The notes under the pieces were generated by a model. That model ran no database searches. It had not been told where the DNA came from and saw only the letters and a program-made list of their open reading frames with translations. DNA of 64,000 nt from the NCBI GenBank assembly GCA_900551325.1, contig URVM01000001.1, forward strand, positions 186,001 to 250,000, given 5' to 3'. A program made the translations under genes and the position numbers. This DNA comes from an uncultured Eubacteriales bacterium (lineage in GTDB: Bacteria; Bacillota; Clostridia; Lachnospirales; Cellulosilyticaceae). This document shows, in pieces, positions 16,988 to 26,551 of this stretch (within the stretch, counting starts at the first letter, position 1; every line of letters starts with the position of its first letter).

Positions 16988-17854
16988 TTATTCTTTAATA
17001 CCTCCAATTGCTACGCCTCTTACAATAAATTTAGAAAGACAAATATACATGATTACAATAGGTATAATAGCAATAGCAATAAGCATATATACTTGCCCTA
17101 AATCAAACTTAAGAAAATCTGCACTACGAAGCTGAGCAATCAGTATAGGCAATGTCTTTTTATGACTACTATCAATAATTAAAGCTGGTATAAAATAGTT
17201 ATTCCAACTACTTACAAAGGCAAAAATACCTTGAACTGCCATAGCTGGTTTAAGTATAGGAAGAATAATACGATTAAATACATAAAACTCTCCTGCACCA
17301 TCTACTCTTGCTGCTTCTATAAATTCCATAGAAAGATTACTCGCCATATACTGCTTCATAAAAAATACTACAACAGGTGCTGAAATGGCAGGTAATATAA
17401 GTGGCCAAAAAGTATCTCTTAGTCCCATACCGTCCATTAATCTTACAAAACCTAAAGCATATACTTGTGTAGGAATCATCATAATCATCAAAATAAAAGT
17501 AAAGGCTCTATTTCTTCCTTTAAAATCATATACATGAAGGCCATATGCTGTCATGGTTGAAAAGTAAACACTACATAATGCTGTCATGGTTGATATAAAG
17601 AGGCTATTAAAAACTCCAGATAAAATAGGTAGATTTTTATTTCCTAATACATTTTGTAAGTTGGCATTAAAAGAACCACCTGGTACAAAGGAAAAGCCCT
17701 GCTGAATAGCTGAGTTTGAACGAGTAGCATTGATAAATAACATATAAAAGAAAAATAGAGAAAGAAAAGTTAAAAGACACAAAGTGATGTAGCAAATGGG
17801 TTGATAAAAGTAATTTGTAGATTTCTCTTTCATTCTAAGCTTAGCACCTTTCAT
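16988..17854 (-). CDS. Carbohydrate ABC transporter permease (MalG type)
   Basis: A 288-residue membrane protein with six hydrophobic segments and the EAA loop EAARVDGAGEFYVFNRIILP (about 178-197), which contacts the ATPase. The start overlaps the stop of the MalF-type gene by 4 nt (ATGA). No ATPase gene is present in this operon; as in many Clostridia and Bacilli, a shared MsmX-type ATPase encoded elsewhere is presumably used. The substrate is inferred from the divergent cellobiose phosphorylase: cellobiose or cellodextrins. Confidence 0.85.
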   Translation of the reverse strand: MKGAKLRMKEKSTNYFYQPICYITLCLLTFLSLFFFYMLFINATRSNSAIQQGFSFVPGGSFNANLQNVLGNKNLPILSGVFNSLFISTMTALCSVYFSTMTAYGLHVYDFKGRNRAFTFILMIMMIPTQVYALGFVRLMDGMGLRDTFWPLILPAISAPVVVFFMKQYMASNLSMEFIEAARVDGAGEFYVFNRIILPILKPAMAVQGIFAFVSSWNNYFIPALIIDSSHKKTLPILIAQLRSADFLKFDLGQVYMLIAIAIIPIVIMYICLSKFIVRGVAIGGIKE

Positions 17855-18804
17855 ACCTTTTCTCCCTCCTTTCTCACCCTTACTTTATTAGCATTTTTAG
17901 TTCCTGAAAAATAAAATACAATCAAACTAAGTATTGCTGAAATAAAGAAAAGAACAACAGAAAGGGCGCCTGCCATACCATAGTTTTTACTGTATAAATG
18001 GCTATTCAAATACATAATAAGTGTCATACTTGTATTGTTTGGTGAACCTGTTCCATTTGTTAGGATTTGAGGTACATCAAACATTTGTAAACCTCCAATT
18101 AAAGAAGTTATCATAACATATACTAAAATAGGTCTTATAAGAGGTAAGGTAATTCTAAAAAAGACTTGTGATTCCTTTGCACCATCTATCTGGGCAGCTT
18201 CAAAAGTAGAAAGATCAATTCCCATAATAGCTGCTATAAGAAGAATTGTTGTATTTCCAAACCACATTAGAAAGTTCATAGATGCAATAAGTCCTCTTGT
18301 ACCCCATTTACTAGCTAAAAATCTAATAGGTTCTTCTATAATCCCCATAGATATAAGCGTACTATTTACAGGACCAATATCTGAAAAAAGTGCAAAAAAT
18401 AACATAGCAAAGGCTGACGCCATAATTAGATTAGGCATATAAATAACTGTTTTGAAAAATCCCTGTCCCTTAAGTCTTAGTCTAAGATTTGTAAACCATG
18501 CTGCAAGCAGTAGTGCAACAAGTATTTGAGGAATGAAGCCTAACAACCATAAGATCATAGTGTTGTTAAAGTATGTTACTAAATCCCCTTGGGTAATTAA
18601 GGTTATATAGTTTTCAATACCTACAAAATTAGGTCCAATGACTTTTAATCCACTCCGATAATTCTCAAAAAAACTATTATAAATAGTGGATACTAATGGT
18701 ATACAGGAAAAAATACAAAAAGCTATAAAAAAAGGTGCAATGAAAAAATATCCCCATCTTGAATAATTAACTCTTTTATTTTTTTTGTAGGACTTTGTAA
18801 ACAT
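17851..18804 (-). CDS. Carbohydrate ABC transporter permease (MalF type)
   Basis: A 317-residue permease with six membrane segments and the EAA loop EAAQIDGAKESQVFFRITLP. I take the ATG at 18804 as start. A GTG at 18816 lies inside the GGGGAGGAG ribosome binding site and is unlikely. It pairs with the MalG-type gene (4-nt overlap) and follows the binding-protein gene across a hairpin that may reduce read-through. Confidence 0.85.
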   Translation of the reverse strand: MFTKSYKKNKRVNYSRWGYFFIAPFFIAFCIFSCIPLVSTIYNSFFENYRSGLKVIGPNFVGIENYITLITQGDLVTYFNNTMILWLLGFIPQILVALLLAAWFTNLRLRLKGQGFFKTVIYMPNLIMASAFAMLFFALFSDIGPVNSTLISMGIIEEPIRFLASKWGTRGLIASMNFLMWFGNTTILLIAAIMGIDLSTFEAAQIDGAKESQVFFRITLPLIRPILVYVMITSLIGGLQMFDVPQILTNGTGSPNNTSMTLIMYLNSHLYSKNYGMAGALSVVLFFISAILSLIVFYFSGTKNANKVRVRKEGEKV

Positions 18805-18835
18805 ACTCCTCCCCACCCTCTTTATTTCTTGTATA

Positions 18836-18875
18836 AATAGATTTCCTTGTAGTAAACTCTACAAGGAAATCTATT
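18836..18875 (-). terminator. Intercistronic hairpin between binding protein and permeases
   Basis: AATAGATTTCCTTGTA and its exact complement (16 bp) with an 8-nt loop. No long T-run follows on the minus strand. Such hairpins usually stabilise the binding-protein message or cause partial termination, giving more lipoprotein than permease. Confidence 0.7.
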
Positions 18876-18889
18876 ATTAAAATCACATG

Positions 18890-20290
18890 TTATTGTGGTA
18901 TTTTAAGTTCTGGATATTTAATAAGTGCTGCTTTGTAGAAGTTATCAAGTGCCTGTTCTTTTGTTACATTTCCATTAAAATAATCCATGAAAGCTTGTTG
19001 GAAAGACTCATTTAAACCTTGATCATATGGAGAAATATTATCCATACTTATATTCTTAGCTGTACTTGCAAAAAGTTTAATATGGTTTTGGCCACCTAAA
19101 AATGCTGATTGGAAGTCACTTGAGCCTATTTCTTCCATAGCTTTTTGATTATTTGTATAATCTTGTGTATCTAGTGTAATTTGTTTCATAGTTTCACTAT
19201 CACAAGTAAGTGTACCCATAATATCTTTTATAAGCTCTGTATTATCCGTACCTTTTGCTGCACAAATCCAACTTCCACCCCAGTAATAAGGTTGTGGGCC
19301 TTCACATACTGCATAATCTCCAAATATACCATTACCTACTTCTTCCTTGCCCCCTTCTGCTACAGGTGTTTCAAGTGAATTCCCAAGTAATGTATAGTTA
19401 ATACCCCATGTAGAATAGAAGAAACCAAATACTTTCCCACTTGGCCCTTGGTCTTTTGCCCAACCATCATTCCATAATGAAGTTTTATTATTATAGCCTT
19501 TATCTGTATATGCTTTTGTTTGATCTACCCACTTCATTAAGTTCTCATCAATATTAATTACATTATTTTCATCTACCCAAGGTTTCTCAACATTATTTGA
19601 AAATGTACGATAGCTATCATCAAAGCCTGATAACATTTTGTACCCTTTCGCTGCTGCTTTTTCAGCTACTTGGTCAAACTTAGTCCAATCTGATAAAGCT
19701 GTTTGAACAGCTATAGGATCATCTGTTCCTAGTACATCCCGAGCTATAGAACGTCTATAGGCAAAAAGACCTGGTGTTGCTTGCCAAGATACACCCTTTA
19801 AAGCTCCACTACCATCTGTTGTAATCTCTTGAGTATAAGTGTATTGCTGTCCTAAATCCTCATCACTTAAACCAATATCTTTTCTTACATCCAATGTATA
19901 ATCAGTGTTTACGTATTTAAGTGCATAATCAGCTTCTACTAAAAACATATCTATTCTTTCGTCTTGAGCTACTGAATCTTGTTTTAATAAATCTTCATCT
20001 AGCTTATTTTGATATTGGTTATTTTGATTAGGTGTAATCACCCATTTTACTTCTATCCCCTCTGGTAGTTTGCTAGCATAGTAATCATTAAAACGACTTT
20101 GGAACTCCTCATTCCAACAATAAATAACAAGAGTTTTTCCTTCTTTGGATGGAGTATCTGCTGGCTTAGAAGTAGATGTTTTTTCGCCTTCAGGCTGGGG
20201 GGCTACTGTTTGACTGGTTTCTGGTGTGCATCCTGTTAAACCAGATAATAATAAAACTTGAGCAACAAACATAGCAAACAATTTTTTCAT
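18890..20290 (-). CDS. Sugar ABC transporter substrate-binding lipoprotein
   Basis: The 466-residue protein has a lipoprotein signal (MKKLFAM, hydrophobic core, lipobox LTGC at about 18-21), then a Pro/Thr/Ser/Lys-rich linker. The binding domain that follows is of the family 1 type (TLVIYCWNEEFQSRF..., later PYYWGGSWICAAKGT). It would capture a sugar outside the membrane and hand it to the two downstream permeases. Context with cellobiose phosphorylase points to cello-oligosaccharides. GAGGAGGATATTTT precedes the ATG. The gene lies 35 nt after the LacI gene, in the same operon. Confidence 0.85.
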   Translation of the reverse strand: MKKLFAMFVAQVLLLSGLTGCTPETSQTVAPQPEGEKTSTSKPADTPSKEGKTLVIYCWNEEFQSRFNDYYASKLPEGIEVKWVITPNQNNQYQNKLDEDLLKQDSVAQDERIDMFLVEADYALKYVNTDYTLDVRKDIGLSDEDLGQQYTYTQEITTDGSGALKGVSWQATPGLFAYRRSIARDVLGTDDPIAVQTALSDWTKFDQVAEKAAAKGYKMLSGFDDSYRTFSNNVEKPWVDENNVINIDENLMKWVDQTKAYTDKGYNNKTSLWNDGWAKDQGPSGKVFGFFYSTWGINYTLLGNSLETPVAEGGKEEVGNGIFGDYAVCEGPQPYYWGGSWICAAKGTDNTELIKDIMGTLTCDSETMKQITLDTQDYTNNQKAMEEIGSSDFQSAFLGGQNHIKLFASTAKNISMDNISPYDQGLNESFQQAFMDYFNGNVTKEQALDNFYKAALIKYPELKIPQ

Positions 20291-20325
20291 AAAATATCCT
20301 CCTCTATTTTACTATCTTTTAGCCA

Positions 20326-21333
20326 CTATAATTTTTTAACTGACCCACCTGGTAAAAGCTCACCCTTTATAACAATTTGACTAGGAATAGCTGTTTTAGG
20401 ATGTTCAATTAACTCAATTAATTGTATGGCTGCCATGCTTCCTAACTCTCTTGTATTTTGCTTAAGAGTTGTTAAGGCAGGTTCTAGTACACTAGAAAGG
20501 TATATACCATCATAGCCTACAACACTTATGTCCTCTGGAATACGAAGTCCACTATCTTTAATCATACTCATACCACCTATACTAGAAAAATCATCTGGGA
20601 AAATAATACAAGTAGGTGGCTCATTTAAACTTAAAAGTTCTTTTGTCCTTATGCTAGTGGTTCTAGGATTATGATATACTGCTTCTAAAACGTATGCATC
20701 AGGTATATGAAGGCCTAATTCTTCACAAGTTTTATAAAAACTTGCCAGTCTCTTTTGGGTAACAGAAGTATCCTCCCCGTGTATAAAAGCTATCTTTTTA
20801 TGTCCACATTTATAAATATACTGTACTAATTGATTCATACCATCCACATTATCTGATAAAATAGCCATTCGATCATTAAATAAGTGATCAATTGTTACAA
20901 CTGGTATATTCCCTTCAATAAGCTGTATCACTTCAATTGATTTAAAATCTACACTTGCTATCATAACCCCATCATAGCCTCTATATTTACAGTGTTCATA
21001 GTAGCCAATCCTTTTTCCACCAATACTTGGACTAATAAAAGTAATAACATAGCCATGCTTTTCTGCTTCTACCTTAAAACTTTCTAAGATATTTGAGAAA
21101 TACTCATGAGTTAAACCACTTTGTGTCTTATCTGTAAATAATACGCCTAAATTATACGTACGATTTGTCTTTAAACTTCTTGCTGCTACATTAGGCATAT
21201 AGCCCATCGCATCTGCCATTGCAATAATTCTTTTTCTTTGTACTTCGCTTATATCCTTATGTCCATTTAATGCTTTACTGACTGATGATGGAGAAACTCC
21301 ACACTCTTTAGCAATGTCTTTTAATGAAACCAT
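20326..21333 (-). CDS. LacI-family transcriptional regulator of the cellobiose module
   Basis: The 335-residue protein opens with a LacI helix-turn-helix (SLKDIAKECGVSPSSVSKALNG, 3-24), the hinge YMPNVAARSLKTNRT, and a periplasmic-binding-type ligand domain. It is first in an operon with the binding protein and two permeases and diverges from cellobiose phosphorylase. Two CG-centred sites (21358 and 21517) flank the divergent promoters, so it probably represses both directions and itself until a cello-oligosaccharide binds. Confidence 0.88.
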   Translation of the reverse strand: MVSLKDIAKECGVSPSSVSKALNGHKDISEVQRKRIIAMADAMGYMPNVAARSLKTNRTYNLGVLFTDKTQSGLTHEYFSNILESFKVEAEKHGYVITFISPSIGGKRIGYYEHCKYRGYDGVMIASVDFKSIEVIQLIEGNIPVVTIDHLFNDRMAILSDNVDGMNQLVQYIYKCGHKKIAFIHGEDTSVTQKRLASFYKTCEELGLHIPDAYVLEAVYHNPRTTSIRTKELLSLNEPPTCIIFPDDFSSIGGMSMIKDSGLRIPEDISVVGYDGIYLSSVLEPALTTLKQNTRELGSMAAIQLIELIEHPKTAIPSQIVIKGELLPGGSVKKL

Positions 21334-21357
21334 ACACCCACATCCCCCTCTCCCTTC

Positions 21358-21369
21358 CTCAATCGTTTT
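21358..21369. promoter_or_regulatory. Putative LacI-type operator 1
   Basis: CTCAATCGTTTT, just upstream of the regulator gene. The same 12 bases recur at 21517, 159 bp away. Both have the AA-x-CG-x-TT layout typical of LacI-family operators. Confidence 0.6.
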
Positions 21370-21516
21370 AGTACCCTTTATACTTATAATTTATGCTTTA
21401 AAGCTTTTACTGATGACATTTTTATAAGATTTTCACAATTATTTTTTTCAAATATTAGATTTTTAGGTACTCATTTATGCCTCTACTCTCATACAAATAT
21501 ATTAGATTTGTTTTTA

Positions 21517-21528
21517 CTCAATCGTTTT
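21517..21528. promoter_or_regulatory. Putative LacI-type operator 2
   Basis: CTCAATCGTTTT, 34 bp before the cellobiose phosphorylase start and just downstream of a weak TATATT -10 candidate (21498-21503). It is identical to operator 1. Confidence 0.6.
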
Positions 21529-21561
21529 CCCATCTATTTATAGAGAAATGGAGTGACTGCT

Positions 21562-23982
21562 ATGAAGTTTGGATTTTTTGATGATAACCGAAAAGAATAT
21601 GTAATTCATACCCCCTATACACCACTTCCTTGGATTAACTATCTTGGAAATGATGGCTTCTTTAGCTTAATTTCTCATACTGCTGGTGGGTATAGCTTTT
21701 ATAAGGATGCGAAGTTGCGTCGTATCACAAGATATCGTTACAATAATGTTCCAAGAGATATGGGTGGAAGAAATTATTATATTAAAGAAAAGGATTTCTT
21801 TTGGAGTCCTAGCTTCTTACCTGCTAAAACTCCTCTTGATACTTATAGTTGTAGACATGGTCTAGGCTATACTATTTTTAAAGGTGCAAAAAATGCTCTA
21901 CAAGCTGAACTTACTTGCTTTGTTCCTCTTGGATATAATTGTGAAATCAATCAACTTGTACTTACAAATAAAAGTGATCAACTAAAAACTATAGAACTCT
22001 TTAGTGGCCTAGAGTGGTGCCTTTATAACACTATAGATGACGCTCAAAATTTTCAACGAAACTTAAATATTGGTGAAGTAGAAATAGAAGGTAGCACTAT
22101 TTATCATAAAACTGAATACCGTGAACGCAGAAATCACTATGCTTTTTATAGTGTAAATGCACCTATTTCAGGTTTTGATACAGATAGGGATAGTTTTTTA
22201 GGACCATTTAATGGTTGGGATAACCCTAATGCTTTAAAAGATGGTTGTAAAAATAGTCTAGGCATAGGCTGGTCTCCTATAGCAAGCCACCAGCTTCATA
22301 TCACACTAGCTCCTTATGAAAGTCAAAGCTATATTTTCCTCTTAGGGTATGTAGAAAATAAAGAAGAAGAGAAATGGGAAAGTGAAGGTATTATTAATAA
22401 GACTCTTGCAAAAGAAATTCAAGAAGCTTTTGCTACAGATGCTAAAGTAAATAGTGCTTTAGAAAAACTTGCCTTATACTGGTCAAATCTTCTTTCTACT
22501 TTTTCTATCCTCAGTACAGACGAAAAATTAAATCGTATGGTAAATATTTGGAACCAATATCAATGTATGGTTACCTTTAATATGAGTAGGAGTGCTAGTT
22601 ATTTTGAAAGTGGAACAGGAAGGGGTATGGGCTTTCGAGATAGCTGCCAAGACCTCTTAGGTTTTGTCCATCTTATTCCCGATCGTGCTAGAGAAAGGAT
22701 TTTAGATATTGCCTCTATTCAGTTTGAAGATGGTAGTACCTATCATCAATATCAACCTCTTACTAAGGAGGGAAATAACGAAGTTGGTAGTGGATTTAAT
22801 GATGATCCTTTATGGCTTATTGCCTGTACCTCAGCTTATATCCGTGAGACAGGAGATCATTCTATTTTAGAAGAGCGTCTTCCCTTTAATAATGTTGCTG
22901 GCAGTGAAGAGACACTTTTTACTCACCTTCAAAGAAGTATAAACTATACTATGAATCATTTAGGACCACATGGTCTACCACTTATAGGAAGGGCTGATTG
23001 GAACGATTGCCTTAATCTAAATTGCTTTTCCACCGAACCTGGTGAAAGCTTCCAAACTTGCTCTAACTTTGAAAGTGGCAAAGCAGAAAGTATTTTTATT
23101 GGTGCCATGTTCGTTAAATATGGTAAAGAATATGCTAAACTTTGTAAGCGTTTTGGAAGAAGTCATGAAGTACCTAAAATTCTTGAAGGTGTCGCTCATA
23201 TGGAAGATGCTATCTTAAACTACGGTTGGGATGGAGAATGGTTTCTAAGAGCTTACGATGCTTTCTCACAACCTATAGGCAGCCATCTTTGTAATGAGGG
23301 TAAAATCTTTATCGAACCTCAAGGCTTTTGTGTTATGGCAGGCATTGGCCTAGAAAACGGTTATGCAAAAAAAGCTCTTCTTAGTGTAGAAAAGCATTTA
23401 ACAACACCTTATGGCATTGTTCTTTTAAGCCCTCCTTATTCTAAGTATTATAAGGAGCTAGGAGAAATCTCAAGTTATCCTCCTGGCTATAAAGAAAATG
23501 GATCAATCTTTTGCCATAACAATCCTTGGATAAGTATTGCTCATACATTGGTAGGTAATGCCAAAGAGGCTTTTGAGGCTTATAAAAGAATATGCCCAGC
23601 CTATCTTGAAGAATTAAGTGAAATTCATGCTACTGAACCTTATGTCTACAGCCAAACCATTGGAGGTATTGCTTCTAAAAACTTTGGTCAGGCCAAAAAC
23701 AGTTGGTTAACAGGTACAGCAGCTTGGACCTTTGTAAATATAAGCCAATATATTTTAGGCATACGTCCTACTCTTGATGGGCTTCAAATTAAACCTTGCT
23801 TACCTAGTTCTCTTCCTGGCTACACTGCTATAAGATATTTTAGAAACTGTAAGTACACTATTTGTGTAAAACCTTCAGCTACAGGTGAATATACCTTGCT
23901 AGCAGATGGTCATAAGTTAGAAGGCTATACTCTCCCTCTTCCAAATGGTAAAACAACCTGTGAGGTAACTGTTCTAATCTAA
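21562..23982 (+). CDS. cbp: Cellobiose phosphorylase (GH94)
   Basis: The 806-residue enzyme is close to the usual GH94 cellobiose phosphorylase length. It splits cellobiose with phosphate into glucose 1-phosphate and glucose in the cytosol, saving ATP. GRADWNDCLNLNCFS (about 476-490) is the catalytic-Asp motif characteristic of cellobiose phosphorylases. An N-terminal beta-sandwich, an (alpha/alpha)6 barrel with ESGTGRGMGFRDSCQDLLGF, and a phosphate-site region ending with ASKNFGQAKNSWLTGTAAW are seen. I use the ATG at 21562 with GGAG 8 nt upstream; a GTG at 21553 lies inside that site. There is no signal peptide. It diverges from the LacI/importer operon and ends at a strong terminator. Confidence 0.92.
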   Translation: MKFGFFDDNRKEYVIHTPYTPLPWINYLGNDGFFSLISHTAGGYSFYKDAKLRRITRYRYNNVPRDMGGRNYYIKEKDFFWSPSFLPAKTPLDTYSCRHGLGYTIFKGAKNALQAELTCFVPLGYNCEINQLVLTNKSDQLKTIELFSGLEWCLYNTIDDAQNFQRNLNIGEVEIEGSTIYHKTEYRERRNHYAFYSVNAPISGFDTDRDSFLGPFNGWDNPNALKDGCKNSLGIGWSPIASHQLHITLAPYESQSYIFLLGYVENKEEEKWESEGIINKTLAKEIQEAFATDAKVNSALEKLALYWSNLLSTFSILSTDEKLNRMVNIWNQYQCMVTFNMSRSASYFESGTGRGMGFRDSCQDLLGFVHLIPDRARERILDIASIQFEDGSTYHQYQPLTKEGNNEVGSGFNDDPLWLIACTSAYIRETGDHSILEERLPFNNVAGSEETLFTHLQRSINYTMNHLGPHGLPLIGRADWNDCLNLNCFSTEPGESFQTCSNFESGKAESIFIGAMFVKYGKEYAKLCKRFGRSHEVPKILEGVAHMEDAILNYGWDGEWFLRAYDAFSQPIGSHLCNEGKIFIEPQGFCVMAGIGLENGYAKKALLSVEKHLTTPYGIVLLSPPYSKYYKELGEISSYPPGYKENGSIFCHNNPWISIAHTLVGNAKEAFEAYKRICPAYLEELSEIHATEPYVYSQTIGGIASKNFGQAKNSWLTGTAAWTFVNISQYILGIRPTLDGLQIKPCLPSSLPGYTAIRYFRNCKYTICVKPSATGEYTLLADGHKLEGYTLPLPNGKTTCEVTVLI

Positions 23983-24030
23983 AAGAACTGTGGTGACATT
24001 AATCTATAGACTAATGTCACCACAGTTCTT
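23983..24030. terminator. Bidirectional terminator between cbp and the VWA gene
   Basis: A perfect 19-bp stem (23983-24001 with 24012-24030) and 10-nt loop. A TTTATAAAA tail lies on the right. It begins right after the cbp stop codon. Confidence 0.85.
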
Positions 24031-25406
24031 TATAAAAGGGGTGCTTGATTATTCATGGAATAGCCATCACTTCTTACGTCACTCATATCTAAATAAGTTT
24101 CTTTAGTTTCTATTTTACTTAGCTTTTTCACAGCGCCGTAAGGTTCTTTAAGTGAAAGTCCTTTGCCTCTTCCAGAAATAACCCACAACACCTTATAACC
24201 TCTAGGAAGAACTTGTAGTTTATTTTCTCCCTCACCATCTGTAAAGTAAATAAGTAGATTTATACCCTTCCTATTAGCGTATTCAAAGGCAGGTGTAAAT
24301 TTTGTGCCGCCACTTGCACCAGCTCTTTCTCTAATATCTTTTATATCTCTTACTTTATAGGCACGTCTTACCCTATCATCACATTCTATAATCGTTATTT
24401 CTCTGTTATAATTTCTAACTATATTGAGCACTTCTTTAATAGCTTGATTAAATTCTTCTTCGCTTATACTCCCACTTATATCAAGGGCTACAGCTATTTC
24501 TGCTTTATGACTTCTAAGCTGACCCCTAAGATCTAATCTATCAGGTTGTCTTCTACTTAATCTTGTTATAGTTTTCTTTCTATTGCTTTCTACACTTCCC
24601 ATTAATTTACTTAAATATAAGTCCCAAGGTAATTCACCCTTACTCTCCTTTAGGGCAGCTATCATTCCTTGTAAAGACTCTGGTATATTTCCTTTTCCAG
24701 CGTTTTCAACTACTTTACTCGTAAATTCCTTAAGAGTTTCCTCATCAATGGGATCTGTTTCTTCCCATAGGTCATGAGTTCTTAAAGGATTAAAGTCACT
24801 TTGAATATTTTCGTCCCCATCGCTATCATCCTCTTCCCCCTCTTCATCTTCTTCCGCTAAATCTATAGCAATTTGAAGTTTTTGGGCATAGTATTCAAAA
24901 GGTTCATAAGGTTCAAGTTCCAAACCATACTGCATATTAACTTGCTTAAGTGTAGTTGCATACGGCGGAAGATAATCTAAATATTTATTGACTACAATAT
25001 CCATTGCCATATTAAGTGCTAGTGTACTATATCTACCTTTTAAGTCTTTTGCTCTTACTAAATGCATGGCTACTATATGATGTATTTCATGTTTAATAGT
25101 TGCTTCCATTTGCCTTATATTTAAATTTAAAAATATAAGGGGATTGAAGTAGATTACATACTTAGTACCTTTAAAATTTATCCCACTTGGACTGCTTATA
25201 TCAAATCTTATTTCTCTATTCATTTGAAATAAAAAGTATCCATAGAAGTTATCTTTTTCTTCCATAAGACTTAAACTTACTTTATCAACAAGACTCCAAA
25301 ACTCCTCTTTAAAGGTTTGTGGTAGATTCTCTATTTGGCCCTTAGTTACTAGCGTTACCACTTGTTCATGTAGTAACCTAACTTGTTTACTAAAAGAACT
25401 TTCCAT
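24030..25406 (-). CDS. DUF2201-type protein: HExxH metallopeptidase-like domain plus VWA domain
   Basis: The 458-residue cytosolic protein has an N-terminal zinc-peptidase-like motif, HEIHH (106-110), in a region matching putative metallopeptidases of the DUF2201 N-terminal family. An acidic Glu/Asp linker (184-200) follows, then a C-terminal VWA-like domain with a complete MIDAS: DISGS (D309, S311, S313), the GGT threonine (T368) and YFTDGEG (D390). VWA proteins beside MoxR ATPases act as substrate or metal-centre adaptors. It is last in an operon, 3 nt after the MoxR gene. The biological target is unknown. Confidence 0.82.
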   Translation of the reverse strand: MESSFSKQVRLLHEQVVTLVTKGQIENLPQTFKEEFWSLVDKVSLSLMEEKDNFYGYFLFQMNREIRFDISSPSGINFKGTKYVIYFNPLIFLNLNIRQMEATIKHEIHHIVAMHLVRAKDLKGRYSTLALNMAMDIVVNKYLDYLPPYATTLKQVNMQYGLELEPYEPFEYYAQKLQIAIDLAEEDEEGEEDDSDGDENIQSDFNPLRTHDLWEETDPIDEETLKEFTSKVVENAGKGNIPESLQGMIAALKESKGELPWDLYLSKLMGSVESNRKKTITRLSRRQPDRLDLRGQLRSHKAEIAVALDISGSISEEEFNQAIKEVLNIVRNYNREITIIECDDRVRRAYKVRDIKDIRERAGASGGTKFTPAFEYANRKGINLLIYFTDGEGENKLQVLPRGYKVLWVISGRGKGLSLKEPYGAVKKLSKIETKETYLDMSDVRSDGYSMNNQAPLL

Positions 25407-25409
25407 AGT

Positions 25410-26540
25410 TTACCCCCTTATAGCACTATAGGCTTCAAAATAAGCTTCTACAAATCCTTCATTTTCTAAAGCTCTTTTATATACTTCCATATAGCTTTTT
25501 TTAATATCTTTCATGATTCCTACTTTTAAATCAATAGGATACACTTCTAAAAATGCTACAAGTCTATTAACTAAATAGTCTCCCTCATCCGGCACTCCTT
25601 TTATATTTCTTTCTAAGGTTTTTAAAATGTTTTGGGCAGCCAAATAAAGTCTTATATGATTTTCACTTTCTACCTTTTTTAACACTTCTTCACTTAGCTT
25701 ATCTCCATTAAAAACATCTTCATAGCTTATAAGTAGGGTTTGATTGGTTTCAACAAAATTTATAAACTCTTGTGCAATAACTTTACCTACATTTCCTTTT
25801 ATAACATTTAAAAATACAGCTTTAGGTATAGAATCTTTTTGTTCTTTATATAATCTATAGGACTTAGATACTCTTTCATAACTTCTTGGAGTAGCTCTTA
25901 CATCTTCTTCATTTGCTCTATTTAAATATTCAGGGAAAGTCGATATAAACTCTATAACTTTTTGTTCAATACCTGCACTTACTGCCCATTTTAGCCATTG
26001 CACCGGATCACTTTCCATATTAAGCCACACAAATCTATTTTCTTGTGCCGCATCCATATCCACAACTTGGTAATCAAAGTCAGCTCCATATTTACTAGAT
26101 GGGTTCATAGCTGCTAATATTCTTACTTCAGGGTGAAGCTTATAACCATTAATCTCTCTATTTAAAATAAGATTCATTAATTCTTGCTGTACAGTGTGTT
26201 CACAACGGTTAATTTCATCTATAAAAAGTAATACACCTATCCCCTTTGAAATGTCCTCATCAATTTCTTTAAGTTTATTATGTACAGCATATACTGTCAT
26301 TTTCTTCTCTATTTTATTGCCTTCTTCATCTATCTTCATATAAGTTTCAATAGTTGGCAAACCACCTATTTCACCTTCTTTAAGTAGATTACCATCGATA
26401 GTAACTAAGCTCCAATTATTTTTTCTTGCAACTTCCTTTGCTAAGGCTGTCTTACCAATTCCACTTTCACCTACTACTAAAGGTACTTCTCCAGTAGCCA
26501 GTACTAATTCAACGCTTTTTAATGTTTCTATAAAATTCAT
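25410..26540 (-). CDS. MoxR-type AAA+ ATPase
   Basis: The 376-residue ATPase has a Walker A GESGIGKT (24-31), Walker B VLLFIDEINR (about 102-111) and the sensor-like RILAAMNPSSKYG. A later AAA lid follows with RATPRSYER, the arginine pattern seen in MoxR/AAA_5 proteins. These ATPases remodel or load metal on partner proteins, usually with a VWA protein; one follows directly. Its own upstream neighbour is the 22-residue-repeat protein. GGAGAGAG precedes the ATG. Confidence 0.85.
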   Translation of the reverse strand: MNFIETLKSVELVLATGEVPLVVGESGIGKTALAKEVARKNNWSLVTIDGNLLKEGEIGGLPTIETYMKIDEEGNKIEKKMTVYAVHNKLKEIDEDISKGIGVLLFIDEINRCEHTVQQELMNLILNREINGYKLHPEVRILAAMNPSSKYGADFDYQVVDMDAAQENRFVWLNMESDPVQWLKWAVSAGIEQKVIEFISTFPEYLNRANEEDVRATPRSYERVSKSYRLYKEQKDSIPKAVFLNVIKGNVGKVIAQEFINFVETNQTLLISYEDVFNGDKLSEEVLKKVESENHIRLYLAAQNILKTLERNIKGVPDEGDYLVNRLVAFLEVYPIDLKVGIMKDIKKSYMEVYKRALENEGFVEAYFEAYSAIRG

Positions 26541-26551
26541 GTCACTCTCTC

